Shown: one piece after another, positions 48,632 through 57,220 of the stretch
How positions within the stretch are numbered: position 1 is the stretch's first letter
Layout of the letters: the number at the start of each line of letters is the position of its first letter
Source of the DNA: an uncultured Oscillospiraceae bacterium
GTDB lineage: Bacteria; Bacillota; Clostridia; Oscillospirales; Ruminococcaceae
NCBI GenBank assembly: GCA_904396495.1
Contig: CAJFOJ010000074.1
Location: forward strand, 1 to 62,091
Length of the DNA stretch: 62,091 bases
Reading direction: 5' to 3'
Program-made: the position numbers and the translations under genes
Notes under the pieces: generated by a model
What the model was told of the DNA's origin: nothing
The model's database searches: none
The model's input: only the letters and a program-made list of their open reading frames with translations

Positions 48632-49468
48632 TCAGGTCGTGGGGTTATCGTCGCAGTCCAACTCAGCTAGGCGGGGCGGGAAGAACTCATTGACCGGGAA
48701 TTTGATCTTTCTAAAGAGTTCGCAGGGGTCACAGGCTGTGTCAGAGGCGGTACACTCTTTGTCAGGGATGCTGTAGTCGTAGACGGGAATCATCATCTGG
48801 ACTTCGCGCTCCAATTGAACGATGGAGAACATGCCAATGGAGACGTAAACATAGCGTCCGGCGTCGCCAGTGACGAAGGTGCCGTTAAAGACGCAGTTCA
48901 TATTCTCGGGGATTGCGGCAGCGGTACCACAGCAGTCACAGTCGGGTTTTTGACACTCGCAGACCTTGGACGCCAGCACGATGGGATCGACCACCTGGAC
49001 GCGGGCGGTGGGGCAGTTGGAGGGGATCGCGCAGTCCTCGCCGTTTAAGAACTTGCAGGAATTTTCCGAGCTAAAGTCTTTGACGCTGCCCTCAGAACCG
49101 TAGAGGATCACCTTCTTGTTGAAGGCGGAAAGGCCCTGGACAGTGGTTGGGGTTCCGCAGGGCTGGGTCTGGTAGGTGTCCAAGGTGATGAGGAAATAGA
49201 AGGTCATATCCACCGAGTAGAAGCCCTTGTTAAAGGGGACACATTCTACGTCCATCACCACGTTTAGGATTTCCACCTTGCGGACTTTGATGGACTGGGC
49301 ATTGTCGATGACCGGCTGGGTGCAATCGGTGAAATAGACCCGCAGGTCCTCTAAGCAGTCCTTGTCGCTACAGCTGTCATAGATCCGGCCCGCGTTGATG
49401 CAGACCGCCTCTTTGAAGCAGTTGGCGCCGGTGGCCGCGCCGTAGGGGGTGTAGTTTTGATCAGCCAT
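48632..49468 (-). CDS. conserved Cys-rich protein of unknown function
   Basis: A 278-residue acidic, Cys-rich protein without signal peptide or membrane helix. It opens NYTPYGAATGANCFKEAVCI, continues RIYDSCSDKDCLEDLRVYFTD and later KGFYSVDMTFYFLI, FNKKVILYGSEGSVKDFSS, and the Cys cluster VCECQKPDCDCCG near residues 176-190. I recall near-identical proteins across Clostridia without an assigned role. High Cys content, no export signal and a spore-forming host make a coat/exosporium component possible. GAGGAGG precedes ATG 49468. An unusual structured leader lies upstream. Confidence 0.75.
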   Translation of the reverse strand: MADQNYTPYGAATGANCFKEAVCINAGRIYDSCSDKDCLEDLRVYFTDCTQPVIDNAQSIKVRKVEILNVVMDVECVPFNKGFYSVDMTFYFLITLDTYQTQPCGTPTTVQGLSAFNKKVILYGSEGSVKDFSSENSCKFLNGEDCAIPSNCPTARVQVVDPIVLASKVCECQKPDCDCCGTAAAIPENMNCVFNGTFVTGDAGRYVYVSIGMFSIVQLEREVQMMIPVYDYSIPDKECTASDTACDPCELFRKIKFPVNEFFPPRLAELDCDDNPTT

Positions 49469-49500
49469 GATTTAGCCTCCTCATAAGTATACTGGTCGCA

Positions 49501-49622
49501 GGCGGTACGAGCCGCCGCTCCTAACTGGAACCCCATGTGTGGAGGTTCCCCGCCGGGTGCTCCCGGTTGGACCTAAAGCCGGCGGAGCCCGTCGGCGATT
49601 TGGTTTACTACATGATATGTAG
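49501..49622 (-). ncRNA. multi-hairpin 5' leader of the Cys-rich protein gene
   Basis: Within 122 bases are five consecutive hairpins (plus-strand coordinates): GGCGG/CCGCC (49501-49516), GGAACC/GGTTCC (49527-49549), CCGGG/CCCGG (49553-49566), GCCGGCG/CGTCGGC with one G-U pair (49579-49596 region) and CTACAT/ATGTAG (49608-49622). None has a U-tract. The block ends about 30 bases before the start codon. It matches no riboswitch I know. Confidence 0.5.
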
Positions 49623-49879
49623 ATTCGGGAAAAAGGTTCGTATTTATTGATAAAAACCTGATAAAAATTCCCTTTTCTCCAAAGGGGCCGCAAAGGACAG
49701 GCTGTCCGGCCGAACCGGGCGATGAAAAAAGCGCCGGGTTACAAGGAAAAATGGTGTAAAATTCATCGGATTGTCGCAAAACAGCATAACTCAAAACGGC
49801 GAGGCGGGGTTCTATTTATCATATGCGACGGAAAACTTGTCTGAGACAGGTTTTTCTGGGAAAAATAGAAAAAGACAGG

Positions 49880-50077
49880 CTATAACCGCCCATCTTTTTT
49901 GATTTTGCAGCGATCATTGGAATTTGGCCTCTCAAAGCGATAGAGATTTCCAAAAAGTCTCTGGAATTCCGCTGATGTTTCATCTCCCAGCGATACGTCT
50001 TCCACCACGTCAATTGGAAAGCGGACAGATTTTGCTGACAGTGGGTAGAATTCTAGGATTTTTGACGGGTCACACAT
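49880..50077 (-). CDS. possible small protein
   Basis: A 65-residue frame (CDPSKILEFYPLSAKSVRFP...) in AT-rich DNA, with only a weak ribosome site (AGAGAG). The composition is protein-like and it is the best frame in the 49.6-50.3 kb gap. It may be a relic of the accessory element. No family is recognised. Confidence 0.3.
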   Translation of the reverse strand: MCDPSKILEFYPLSAKSVRFPIDVVEDVSLGDETSAEFQRLFGNLYRFERPNSNDRCKIKKDGRL

Positions 50078-50499
50078 GATTATCTACTCTCTAAATTTGT
50101 GGCTATCGTGTTATTGATACCGTTCAATGACAATAGTATTATTAAAATGTCACATTGTCCATAGTAATCTCAAGAAATCAGTCCTATGGACTTATCAAAA
50201 CCAAAAAAATTATATTTCATATGAGCCTGCTCTATGGTGAAGTGTGTGATTTAGATTACTATAACATTCGCAATGTACCATTAGGTAATTATAAAATGAT
50301 TACAACTTAGTAATTGAGGTGATTTACCATGATTTCCGCCGTTTGGGACGACGTGCCACCGGCACCAAAGGGACGCCATCCACTCCCAAGGCACCAGTAA
50401 ATCCGTGTACGTCTGCTCTCCCGGCGACTCTCTGTCTTTTTGCGCTTCTTTCGCTTCCACCTTCTCATACAAAAATGTCCAAAATCCATAAGACCAGCA
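50078..50499. other. AT-rich gap with a tiny frame
   Basis: Bases 50078-50320 are strongly AT-rich and hold no gene. A 23-codon frame at 50329-50400 (MISAVWDDVPPAPKGRHPLP) has an excellent GAGGTG ribosome site 8 bases before its ATG. It then runs into GC-rich DNA, so it may be the truncated start of a lost gene or a real micro-peptide. No promoter is obvious. Confidence 0.35.
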
Positions 50500-50534
50500 A
50501 AACCCCTCTGCCGGTTGCAGCGGCAGAGGGGTTT
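50500..50534. terminator. strong bidirectional hairpin terminator
   Basis: AAACCCCTCTGCCG pairs perfectly with CGGCAGAGGGGTTT around seven bases. It lies about 95 bases beyond the CotH stop codon and ends the minus-strand CotH/DUF4956/VTC operon. Confidence 0.75.
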
Positions 50535-50627
50535 GCTGAGGTTGTGCGCAGGCTCCTTTTGGAAACAGTCCCCACAGGTTTTACCGTTTCCGCCTGCAAA
50601 TAGAGAAGGACGCTAGCGCCACAAAGC

Positions 50628-53114
50628 CTATCTTCTTCTGCGGAAACACAGCGCGAAAATCACGCCACCAATAAGAAGAATTCCGCTGACGCCCAGAAGA
50701 AGGGCAGTAGATTTCCAATCGGTTGAGGATAGGGCATTTGGACCAAAGGAGCCATTTCCCCCAAAACCGCCTTGGGGCAGGTTTTGTTGGATGTCGGAGA
50801 AGTTCGCCAAGTCCTCGTCGGAAAGCCCTAGTTCGGTGAGTTGAGCTTTCTGGTCGTCGGTCAGGTCGGAGATTTCGGTGTCCCCGATAATCTCCATGGC
50901 CTGCCGCATGAGTTTCATGTCCGGCATACCGTCAAAGGGGCTTTCCCCGGCGATAGGAGTGTTCTGCTCGCTACTATTTTGAGCGGGTTCCTCCTCAGAG
51001 GGAGTTTCCTCACTGGTAGGACCTTGCCCTCCGTCAGGTATTGCGCCGTCCTGGGAGGAGCCTTCCCCGGAGGAAGGGTTTTGCGGGAGGCCGTCTGTTT
51101 TGGTTAAACCGGTCGGTTCTTCTCCTTGGGCACTTTCTGTACCAGATGGGACTTGGCCGCCTGCGGTTTTTTCTCCGGAGGTGTCGGCGGTAGCGGCCTC
51201 TTGGCCCTCCCCGCCGTCAGGGGGAGCTCCCGGGAAAGCGTTGCCGCCTTCTCCAAAGGAGGCGAAATCTCCACCGGGACGTCCTCCGCCTTCCTGGTCA
51301 CCGCCAGGGCCGCCTCCGCCGCCCTGCTGCCCTAACACATCCATGTCAATGGCAGAGGAGTCTACAAGGGTTTCCGGGGCGGATTGCTGTTCCTCTTCGG
51401 TGGCGGGGATGGAACCATCTAACTGCCCTTCCACGCTTTGGGCTCGCAGCTCCCCGAATTCCTTGAGCATTTCCACCGCTTCGGCGTATTCGTCGTAGCT
51501 GTAGAAAGCGGTGGGATCGGTGGCGACCGCCTCGGTGATGAGAAAATTCAAGGTGTCGATGGTATTCTCAAAATAGCCGCTTAAAAAGTACCCATCCACA
51601 ATCTGCTGAAGGTACTGATGATATTTTTCTTTGTATTCATCTACCTCCAACAGCTTGCCGATGAGGGGGCTGTCTTCTAAGGAGGCACCGGAAACCGGCG
51701 TGTCAATAGGGAAGTTGACGGCGCTCTCGGCGCTCCCCGCCTGGAAGGCCCCGAAGGCCAGGTTATAGTCCCAGGGCAGGATGGCAATTTGGCCGTCCTT
51801 TTCGTAGAGGTAGTAGTTGTGCTTCATGTTGCTGGCGTAGCTGTCCAGGTTCACCAGCACGGTGTTGACGGCGAAGTAGCGGAGTACCTCGTCCACGTCT
51901 ACATATTTTTCAAGGTCGGTGCCGGCGTTTAAGTTCTGGATGGCTTCGATGAAGTTTTGCTTGTCGCTTTCGGTAATATCAAAGACCGTGCTGTCAAAGA
52001 TGGCGCTGTAATTGTCCGGGTCGTCGCCTTGGTCGGTTAGGCTTGTAGCACCATTGCCGCCCATACCACCTCCACCGCCGGGGAAGCCGCCTCCGCCACG
52101 GTTTGTATCGCGATTCTCCTCCTGCCCATTTGCAGGCTGCCCCCCTTGGGACGGCGGCGTACTTTCGCCGCCGTCACTTTGTTGGGCGTCTGGGGAAAAA
52201 GGAGATGAAAAGGTGTTGTCGTTTTCAGTTTTGTCCGCCGATGCAGACACTTCGTTAGAGCCGGTTTCATCCGGCTGTTCCGATGGAGATACCTGCGTGC
52301 CGCCGTCGGGCGGGGAGAATTCCCCATTGCCGGCGGGGCCGCCCCCGTTCACCGGGGTAGAGTCGGCGGCGTCTGGATTGTTTGTTTGGTTGTCTGCTTG
52401 GTTTTGTCCGCCGTCTGCCGCCATGTCCGCCCCGGGACCGCGGTTTTCCCGCCCCGCGTTATCCGGGGGCTGCATACCGCCATTATCTCCGCCCATATCC
52501 ATGGTATCGGGCTTGTAGAGATTGCCGTAATCGGAGCCGAAGTTGCGCTCCATATAGGACTCCTCGAGACACTCAATGGCCAGGTAGAGCCCCCAGTATT
52601 CGCCGTTTACGCTGACCTTCGCAAAGGAGCACAGCGAGCTGGGGACCTCCAAAAACCGCATCATGTCATAGGAAAGGTACTCTTTCATATAGGTGGGGTC
52701 GCAGTACATGTTGTTGAGGGCCAGTTTATCCAGCCCATAGCAATTCTGCCCGTCGATGTAGTGATCGAACTCCACCTTAAGGCTGTAGCGGTCGTTAGTG
52801 GCGCCGCTTAAGCTGGTATTGCCCTTGGTGCGGATTCCCACGTCTTTATAGGTCTCCCCGTTGATTTCAACGTCTACGGGGATATACTCCTCCGCCATAG
52901 CGTTGTCCAAGAGCTCCTGCCAGTCGGCCTCGTCCACTACAATATTGAACTCCATCAGGGTATTTTCCTGAAACAGCTTGGTTTCATAGGCTTTGACGGT
53001 GGAGGCGGAAAAGGTCTCGATGAGCTGTGGGCTCATCATGAAGACAGAAGTGCCCAAAACCGCCAAAACCATCAGGATGACCGCCGAAACGGTCGTAAAT
53101 TTGCTTTTAATCAT
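50628..53114 (-). CDS. CotH-kinase family membrane protein
   Basis: An 828-residue protein. A membrane helix at about residues 7-30 is followed by the CotH fold: FNIVVDEADWQELLDNAMAEEYIPVDVEINGETYKDVGIRTKGNTSL, then FAKVSVNGEYWGLYLAIECLEE. The fold is split by about 150 low-complexity residues (about 220-365; Gly, Pro, Ser, Asn, Glu). It then resumes with VDVDEVLRYFAVNTVLVNLDSYASNMKHNYYLY and the DWDYNLAFG-like metal motif LPWDYNLAFG. A second Gly/Pro/Glu-rich stretch (about 610-720), a C-terminal helix and RRRR follow. CotH enzymes phosphorylate spore-coat proteins in Bacillus. ATG 53114 has GAAAGGA upstream. Confidence 0.88.
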   Translation of the reverse strand: MIKSKFTTVSAVILMVLAVLGTSVFMMSPQLIETFSASTVKAYETKLFQENTLMEFNIVVDEADWQELLDNAMAEEYIPVDVEINGETYKDVGIRTKGNTSLSGATNDRYSLKVEFDHYIDGQNCYGLDKLALNNMYCDPTYMKEYLSYDMMRFLEVPSSLCSFAKVSVNGEYWGLYLAIECLEESYMERNFGSDYGNLYKPDTMDMGGDNGGMQPPDNAGRENRGPGADMAADGGQNQADNQTNNPDAADSTPVNGGGPAGNGEFSPPDGGTQVSPSEQPDETGSNEVSASADKTENDNTFSSPFSPDAQQSDGGESTPPSQGGQPANGQEENRDTNRGGGGFPGGGGGMGGNGATSLTDQGDDPDNYSAIFDSTVFDITESDKQNFIEAIQNLNAGTDLEKYVDVDEVLRYFAVNTVLVNLDSYASNMKHNYYLYEKDGQIAILPWDYNLAFGAFQAGSAESAVNFPIDTPVSGASLEDSPLIGKLLEVDEYKEKYHQYLQQIVDGYFLSGYFENTIDTLNFLITEAVATDPTAFYSYDEYAEAVEMLKEFGELRAQSVEGQLDGSIPATEEEQQSAPETLVDSSAIDMDVLGQQGGGGGPGGDQEGGGRPGGDFASFGEGGNAFPGAPPDGGEGQEAATADTSGEKTAGGQVPSGTESAQGEEPTGLTKTDGLPQNPSSGEGSSQDGAIPDGGQGPTSEETPSEEEPAQNSSEQNTPIAGESPFDGMPDMKLMRQAMEIIGDTEISDLTDDQKAQLTELGLSDEDLANFSDIQQNLPQGGFGGNGSFGPNALSSTDWKSTALLLGVSGILLIGGVIFALCFRRRR

Positions 53115-53206
53115 ATGGTACAATCCTTTCGGAACAATCTGCTCCAGCCGGGCGCTGCAAAAAATGCCCATTATGCCGCAGCGCTCCAAGAGAGAGACTC
53201 ATTTCG

Positions 53207-53878
53207 TCAGGACATGTATTCCCCGTTGTAGCTGACCAAAACAGTGTTGGTCACTCCGTCGATGGCCCCCAGGGTGTTGACGAAATCCGTCTCCGACGAG
53301 TGCAGCCGCACTTCAACGGTCAATTCAATGCCGTTTTGGGACACTGCCTTTGACTTGACTACCTGTTTTTTTACCGAGGATTTGACGGTTTCCAAAACTT
53401 GTTGTTCCGCCTGGTCCCCGTTGCAGTTCACCACTAAAATATAGGGGGAATCGCCGGATTTTTTGTTCACAAAAATTAAGAGAATGACCCCGATGAACAA
53501 CGACCCGAAAATTGCCAGCGGGATGAGCCCCGCCCCCAGCACGATACCCGCCGAGATGGACCAAAACAAAAAAACGATGTCCATAGGCTCTTTAATAGCG
53601 GTTCTAAACCGGACGATGGACAGTGCGCCCACCATCCCCAGGGACAATACGATGTTAGAGGTGACCGCCAAAATGATGAGGGTGGTGATGAGGGTTATCC
53701 CCAGAAGGCTTACGCCGAACCCGGCCGAGTACATGACGCCGTTGAAGGTCTTTTTGTAGATGAGGAAGATGAACAATCCCAGTACAAAGGCCAGTGCCAG
53801 CGCAATTACCATGTCCAGCGCGGAAAAAGAAGTGACGTTTTCGAGAAAGCTAGACTTGAAAATATCCTGAAAGGTCAT
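53207..53878 (-). CDS. DUF4956 membrane protein
   Basis: A 223-residue protein with three to four N-terminal helices (MVIALALAFVLGLFIFLIY; LLGITLITTLIILAVTSNIVLSLGM; IVLGAGLIPLAIFGSLFIGVILLIFV) and the family motif GALSIVRFRTAIKEPMDIVFLFWSI. A soluble C-terminal domain of about 80 residues follows, with an ACT-like alternation. DUF4956 genes are usually found beside VTC-type polyphosphate polymerase and CotH genes, exactly as here. GGAG lies 10 bases before the ATG. Its role is unknown; a channel or regulator for the polymerase is plausible. Confidence 0.88.
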   Translation of the reverse strand: MTFQDIFKSSFLENVTSFSALDMVIALALAFVLGLFIFLIYKKTFNGVMYSAGFGVSLLGITLITTLIILAVTSNIVLSLGMVGALSIVRFRTAIKEPMDIVFLFWSISAGIVLGAGLIPLAIFGSLFIGVILLIFVNKKSGDSPYILVVNCNGDQAEQQVLETVKSSVKKQVVKSKAVSQNGIELTVEVRLHSSETDFVNTLGAIDGVTNTVLVSYNGEYMS

Positions 53879-54009
53879 GGGTGATTCTCCAATCGTGATT
53901 ATTTTTTCATTCGGGCTGTGAAGTCCATAAGGCAGGGCCGCCCGTGCCGCCTTCCGGGAAAAAGCATCCTTTTCCCCGGAGTGCCGGTGCTGTCAAGGGA
54001 TAAAAGCCC

Positions 54010-54696
54010 CTACAGATAGCACCGGCAGGCGGCGTATTTTGAAAAGGTGCCCACCATCCGGTTTTCCACCTGGACGGCGTCCCTAATGACGTCAGGCAGG
54101 AAGGCGTCGTATTTGACCTCCAAAATCCGGGCATTGGGGTCTGAAATCGGCACTGAGCTCAGGTTCTGGTTAAACAAGTCGTCGGATTTTAAGCCCGTGC
54201 GAATCTCACTATCCAATGTCACCCGCACATTTCCGGGGCCGTAGACAAATGGCTCCCGTAGGTAATCCACCACTGTGGCGGGGCGAAGCTGCTGATATCG
54301 CATTTTAGCGTGGAGCTCCCAGAGAAGGGGACGGCTGTCGTCCAAAAGCATCCAGTCGATGTCACCGTTCAAGATACACTCGCATTCTTCCTTGGTGACC
54401 CGCACTGCGTCTTTTTTGCAGAGGCCCTTTACCTTACTTTTTTTCTCTAATTTAATGTAGGAAAAATCGTTGTTGTAGTAACGGATGCGGAACTTTTCCC
54501 GGTTGCTGAGGCCCAAGATTTTTTCCTTGAGCACCTTGTCGTCGATGTTGTCGAAATAGAGGCTCCGAATCCGGTATTTGCCGTTTTTGGCGTGGGGGTC
54601 GGGCTTTGCAATGCCGGTCAGCCTTTGCCGCAGCTGCAAGCAGTCCCCTTCGCTGATCATATGCTTGTATTCATGTCGGAGGTTTTGATATTTCAT
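54010..54696 (-). CDS. VTC-domain (polyphosphate polymerase-like) protein
   Basis: A 228-residue protein of the VTC catalytic-domain type. Basic residues typical of the polyphosphate tunnel are seen: RHEYKHMI at the start, KYRIRSLYFDNIDDKVLKEK, REKFRIRYYN, IKLEKKSKVKGLCKKDAV, LRPATVVDYLREPFVY, VRVTLDSEIRTG and ILEVKYDAFLP near the end. In yeast Vtc4 this fold makes polyphosphate from ATP. The bacterial enzyme's product is not proven. AAAGGAGACC precedes ATG 54696. It is the first gene of the three-gene operon. Confidence 0.88.
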   Translation of the reverse strand: MKYQNLRHEYKHMISEGDCLQLRQRLTGIAKPDPHAKNGKYRIRSLYFDNIDDKVLKEKILGLSNREKFRIRYYNNDFSYIKLEKKSKVKGLCKKDAVRVTKEECECILNGDIDWMLLDDSRPLLWELHAKMRYQQLRPATVVDYLREPFVYGPGNVRVTLDSEIRTGLKSDDLFNQNLSSVPISDPNARILEVKYDAFLPDVIRDAVQVENRMVGTFSKYAACRCYL

Positions 54697-55010
54697 AAGG
54701 GTCTCCTTTCCGGCATTAGCCTGATGTGATAATGGCTTTAGTTTAGCGGGCCAATGTGACGGTTTGTTGAAGGCTCTCTGAAAACCGGCCGACATTTGCC
54801 GCAAAAACCGCTGAAATGGATAATTTTACGGTAAAAAAATGCAATTACTCTCAAGTTTACAGGGTGGGGAATTGCGATTTACGCCTTCTTTTCCGGCAGT
54901 TACTATCCATATTCCCTTTGAAAAATAGATTAATAGAAGTTATTGATACAGAAAATCCCTCCACAAATAAGGAAAAATAAGAATTTGAGGGCTTGGTTTT
55001 AGACAGAGCA
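54697..55010. other. divergent intergenic region, no gene seen
   Basis: AT-rich between 54835 and 55050. It should contain the leftward promoter of the VTC/DUF4956/CotH operon, but no clear sigma-A or sporulation-sigma boxes could be fixed by eye. Confidence 0.35.
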
Positions 55011-55039
55011 TTCCCATTTTGAGGGTTTTGTATTATAAT
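55011..55039 (+). promoter_or_regulatory. weak promoter of the alkyltransferase gene
   Basis: A perfect TATAAT (55034-55039) with a poor -35 (TTCCCA) 17 bases upstream, about 90 bases before the start codon. Confidence 0.4.
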
Positions 55040-55128
55040 ATTTCCATCGGTTAAAGGATGCCGGCTTGTCCTTCGCAGTGCGGGAAAATGAAGGAAAAGC
55101 GGCGGCAATGGAGGAAAGGGGAAGAAAG

Positions 55129-55467
55129 ATGGCGTTTCGGGACAAGGTGTATCACATGGTGGAGCAGATTCCAAAAGGGAGGGTGGCGACCTACGGGCAG
55201 ATCGCCTACCTCTGCGGCAAGCCTCGGGCGGCGCGGGCGGTGGGCAACGCCCTCCACCAGAACCCCTTTGCCGGGCAGGTGCCCTGCCACCGGGTGGTCA
55301 ATTCCAAAGGAGAGTTGAGCGGGGCGTTTGCCTTTGGAGGACAAAACCGGCAGAGGGAGTTGCTGGAGCGGGAAGGAATCGGGTTCCTCCCAAACGGCGC
55401 GGTGGACTTAAAGCGGTACATCTGGCGGATGGAGCCGTTGGAAGAAAAGGTGGATCGAAGCAGATGA
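55129..55467 (+). CDS. MGMT-family (alkyltransferase/ATL-like) protein
   Basis: A 112-residue protein consisting only of the DNA-binding and active-site domain of O6-alkylguanine-DNA alkyltransferases: FRDKVYHMVEQIPKGRVATYGQIA, ARAVGNALHQNPFAGQVPCHRVVNSKGELSGAF. The active-site PCHRV with its Cys is retained, so it can be a true suicidal repair enzyme. A Cys-less ATL is excluded, but the missing N-terminal domain is as in ATL/YbaZ proteins. ATG 55129 follows GGGGAAGAAAG. Upstream in-frame starts are possible. Confidence 0.85.
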   Translation: MAFRDKVYHMVEQIPKGRVATYGQIAYLCGKPRAARAVGNALHQNPFAGQVPCHRVVNSKGELSGAFAFGGQNRQRELLEREGIGFLPNGAVDLKRYIWRMEPLEEKVDRSR

Positions 55468-55781
55468 GGACGGCTCAGAATTTGTTGCTGCAAATTCACT
55501 TGTATGGTAAATTGTCTTTGATATAAAAAACAACTCTGATTATCTTAAAAAGCCTGTAAATACGGGTAAATCACGGGGTAGGGTCACTGAATTTACTACT
55601 AAATTGCTACTTTTGGAATGAGCCTCGACACGCTTACTATTTCCCGTAAAATGTCCCGTCACCCAGACGGAACATCAGATTAAAATTGAATACCACACCG
55701 CAGAAGCGGCGTTCTCTGATTCCCTTGTGGAAGAAAAGGACGCCGCTTTTTTACGCCCAAATTCAGAAAGGAGGCGACGCC
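55468..55781. other. intergenic, probable edge of a decayed mobile element
   Basis: No gene seen. Sequence such as TTTACTACTAAATTGCTACT and repeated CCCGTAAA/ACGGGTAAAT motifs recalls DNA beside integrase genes of integrative elements. The imperfect pair GCGGCGTT (near 55706) and GACGCCGC (near 55740) precedes the relic gene. Confidence 0.35.
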
Positions 55782-56540
55782 ATGTATTTCACATCCGGCG
55801 GCGATCGCGCCTTTGCAAACCTCATGCAAGGCAAGCGCGGATTCGACCACTTTGACAGAGGCGACTGCCGTTTTTACCGTCCCGACTGGAAATACCAGTT
55901 TTGCGTTTATACAGAGTGCCCCTACCAGCCGGACAAGCCCACCGCTTACGACGCGGTTCTATTCCAAGTAAAAGAAGTTGATGATGGGATGGCAGTTTTT
56001 CATGTGAAGAAAAAACGGGGCTACACGGCGATGCCCAACCACCACCTACGGAATAAAGACCTGTCCCTGAAACCAAAGGGCCTGCTTTCGCAAATGCTGT
56101 CCGGGACTATACGTTGAAAGGCTGGTACCTTATCAACCGGGAAAGTATCGACGCCATATGGACGGCAGTGTGGAAACTGGAAAAGGCCAGGTGTATCACC
56201 GCCAGCAGAACCGGGATAGCAAAGGCAAGATGGCCGAAATGGTTTATTACCATCTACGAGCAGCCATAGCACCGGCTAGAGGCGGAGGATGAGGAACAAT
56301 CGGGATTGGAAAACCCAGTATTGGGAAATCCAATGTAATTAAATAAAGATATAGCAAGTAAAGAAAAATCAAATACCGATCTATCAACTACCCATTCCTA
56401 TCCATTCACCAAATCCCTCTCCTGCGGAGAGTAAGGCGGCAAAGCTGCCGGAACAGAAGCGAAAGGATGTGAATGGGGCATACCAGGTGTATGAGAAAAT
56501 TATCAAGGACAATATCAGCTATGACATTCTGAAAGCTGGT
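55782..56540 (+). pseudogene. decayed replication initiator of an integrative element (RepA_N / DUF6017 type)
   Basis: ATG 55782, with AAAGGAGGCG upstream, opens a well-preserved N-terminal half: YFTSGGDRAFANLMQGKRGF ... DAVLFQVKEVDDGMAVFHVK ... LSLKPKGLLSQMLS. This is the familiar start of plasmid/ICE RepA_N-like initiators. It stops early at 56115. Downstream, pieces continue in other frames (DYTLKG-YLINRESIDAI; RQQNRDSKGKMAEMVY; IYEQP), and the DUF6017-like end appears near 56490 (AYQVYEKIIKDNISYDIL). At least two frameshifts and an internal loss are needed. It is a clear relic of a Tn916/ICE-type element. Confidence 0.75.
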
Positions 56541-56756
56541 CTGCCCTTTGAAACAGGGTACTTTAATTTTTGACGAGCAGGCAGACCGCTACTTCATCAA
56601 AGAATACCCTGTCATCGAGGAGAGTGTGCGCAGGCACCTTTCCAGCGACTCCCGGACAGAAGCGTGCTGGCTCCGCACGGCGAAAAACAGGCACAAAAAC
56701 GCGCCGGACCGACGGGCCCAGCGCACGAAGAAATCTTTATTTTTTAGTTGGGTTTA
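56541..56756. other. relic sequence between two pseudogenes
   Basis: A short frame (LIFDEQADRYFIKEYPVIEE...) looks like a fragment of a mobile-element protein but has no start or partner. Not assigned. Confidence 0.3.
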
Positions 56757-57196
56757 GCTTTTTCGCAGCTGCTCCAGAGTGGTGCGGACAGCACCGGGGC
56801 CCTGGTTCAGCCGGTAGGAGTCCTTCACCACCAAGGCACTGAGGCTGGCGGTCTTCAAGTCCACTCCCAAAATGGCGGTGTCCTCCAGTATGGGGCGAAG
56901 CCCGCTTTGGTGGCTATTTTCTCAAAGGGGATGTCTTAGACAATGGGCTGCACCTTCTCCAGGGCCCGCCCGGGTGCCAGTATCCTCTGGGACTTAGAAG
57001 AATTGGTGCAGGTCTAACTTGAAAATCCACAGCACGTTGCCGGGCTCCAGGTGGTGGAACCTGCCTCCAGAGATTTGAAAGTAGCCCCCGAAGCAATCGT
57101 GATAGTGGGTGTTGTCCATGGCAACAGAGGGGACAAAGCCCCGGTGCTCCATGTCTATCTCACGGTTCCGCAACCCCTGCTCGAAGTCTGTGCGCT
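56757..57196 (-). pseudogene. unidentified coding relic(s)
   Basis: On the minus strand, protein-like segments appear in different frames in order: FEQGLRNREIDMEHRGFVPS and DNTHYHDCFGGYFQISGGRF first, then FEKIATKAGFAP, then a C-terminus DTAILGVDLKTASLSALVVK ... GPGAVRTTLEQLRKS ending at a stop near 56757. The last segment recalls the C-terminal end of mannitol-dehydrogenase-type sugar oxidoreductases (GPGAVRxTL). Frame changes and stops show decay. It may come from an older sugar gene upstream of the fucose operon. The identity is uncertain. Confidence 0.4.
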
Positions 57197-57220
57197 ACAT
57201 AGCCGCGCGCCCCCCCTTTT

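Noticed and set aside
52012-52518. 168-codon plus-strand frame rich in Pro/Ser/Gly
   Set aside because: It is the antisense image of the low-complexity insert in the CotH gene.
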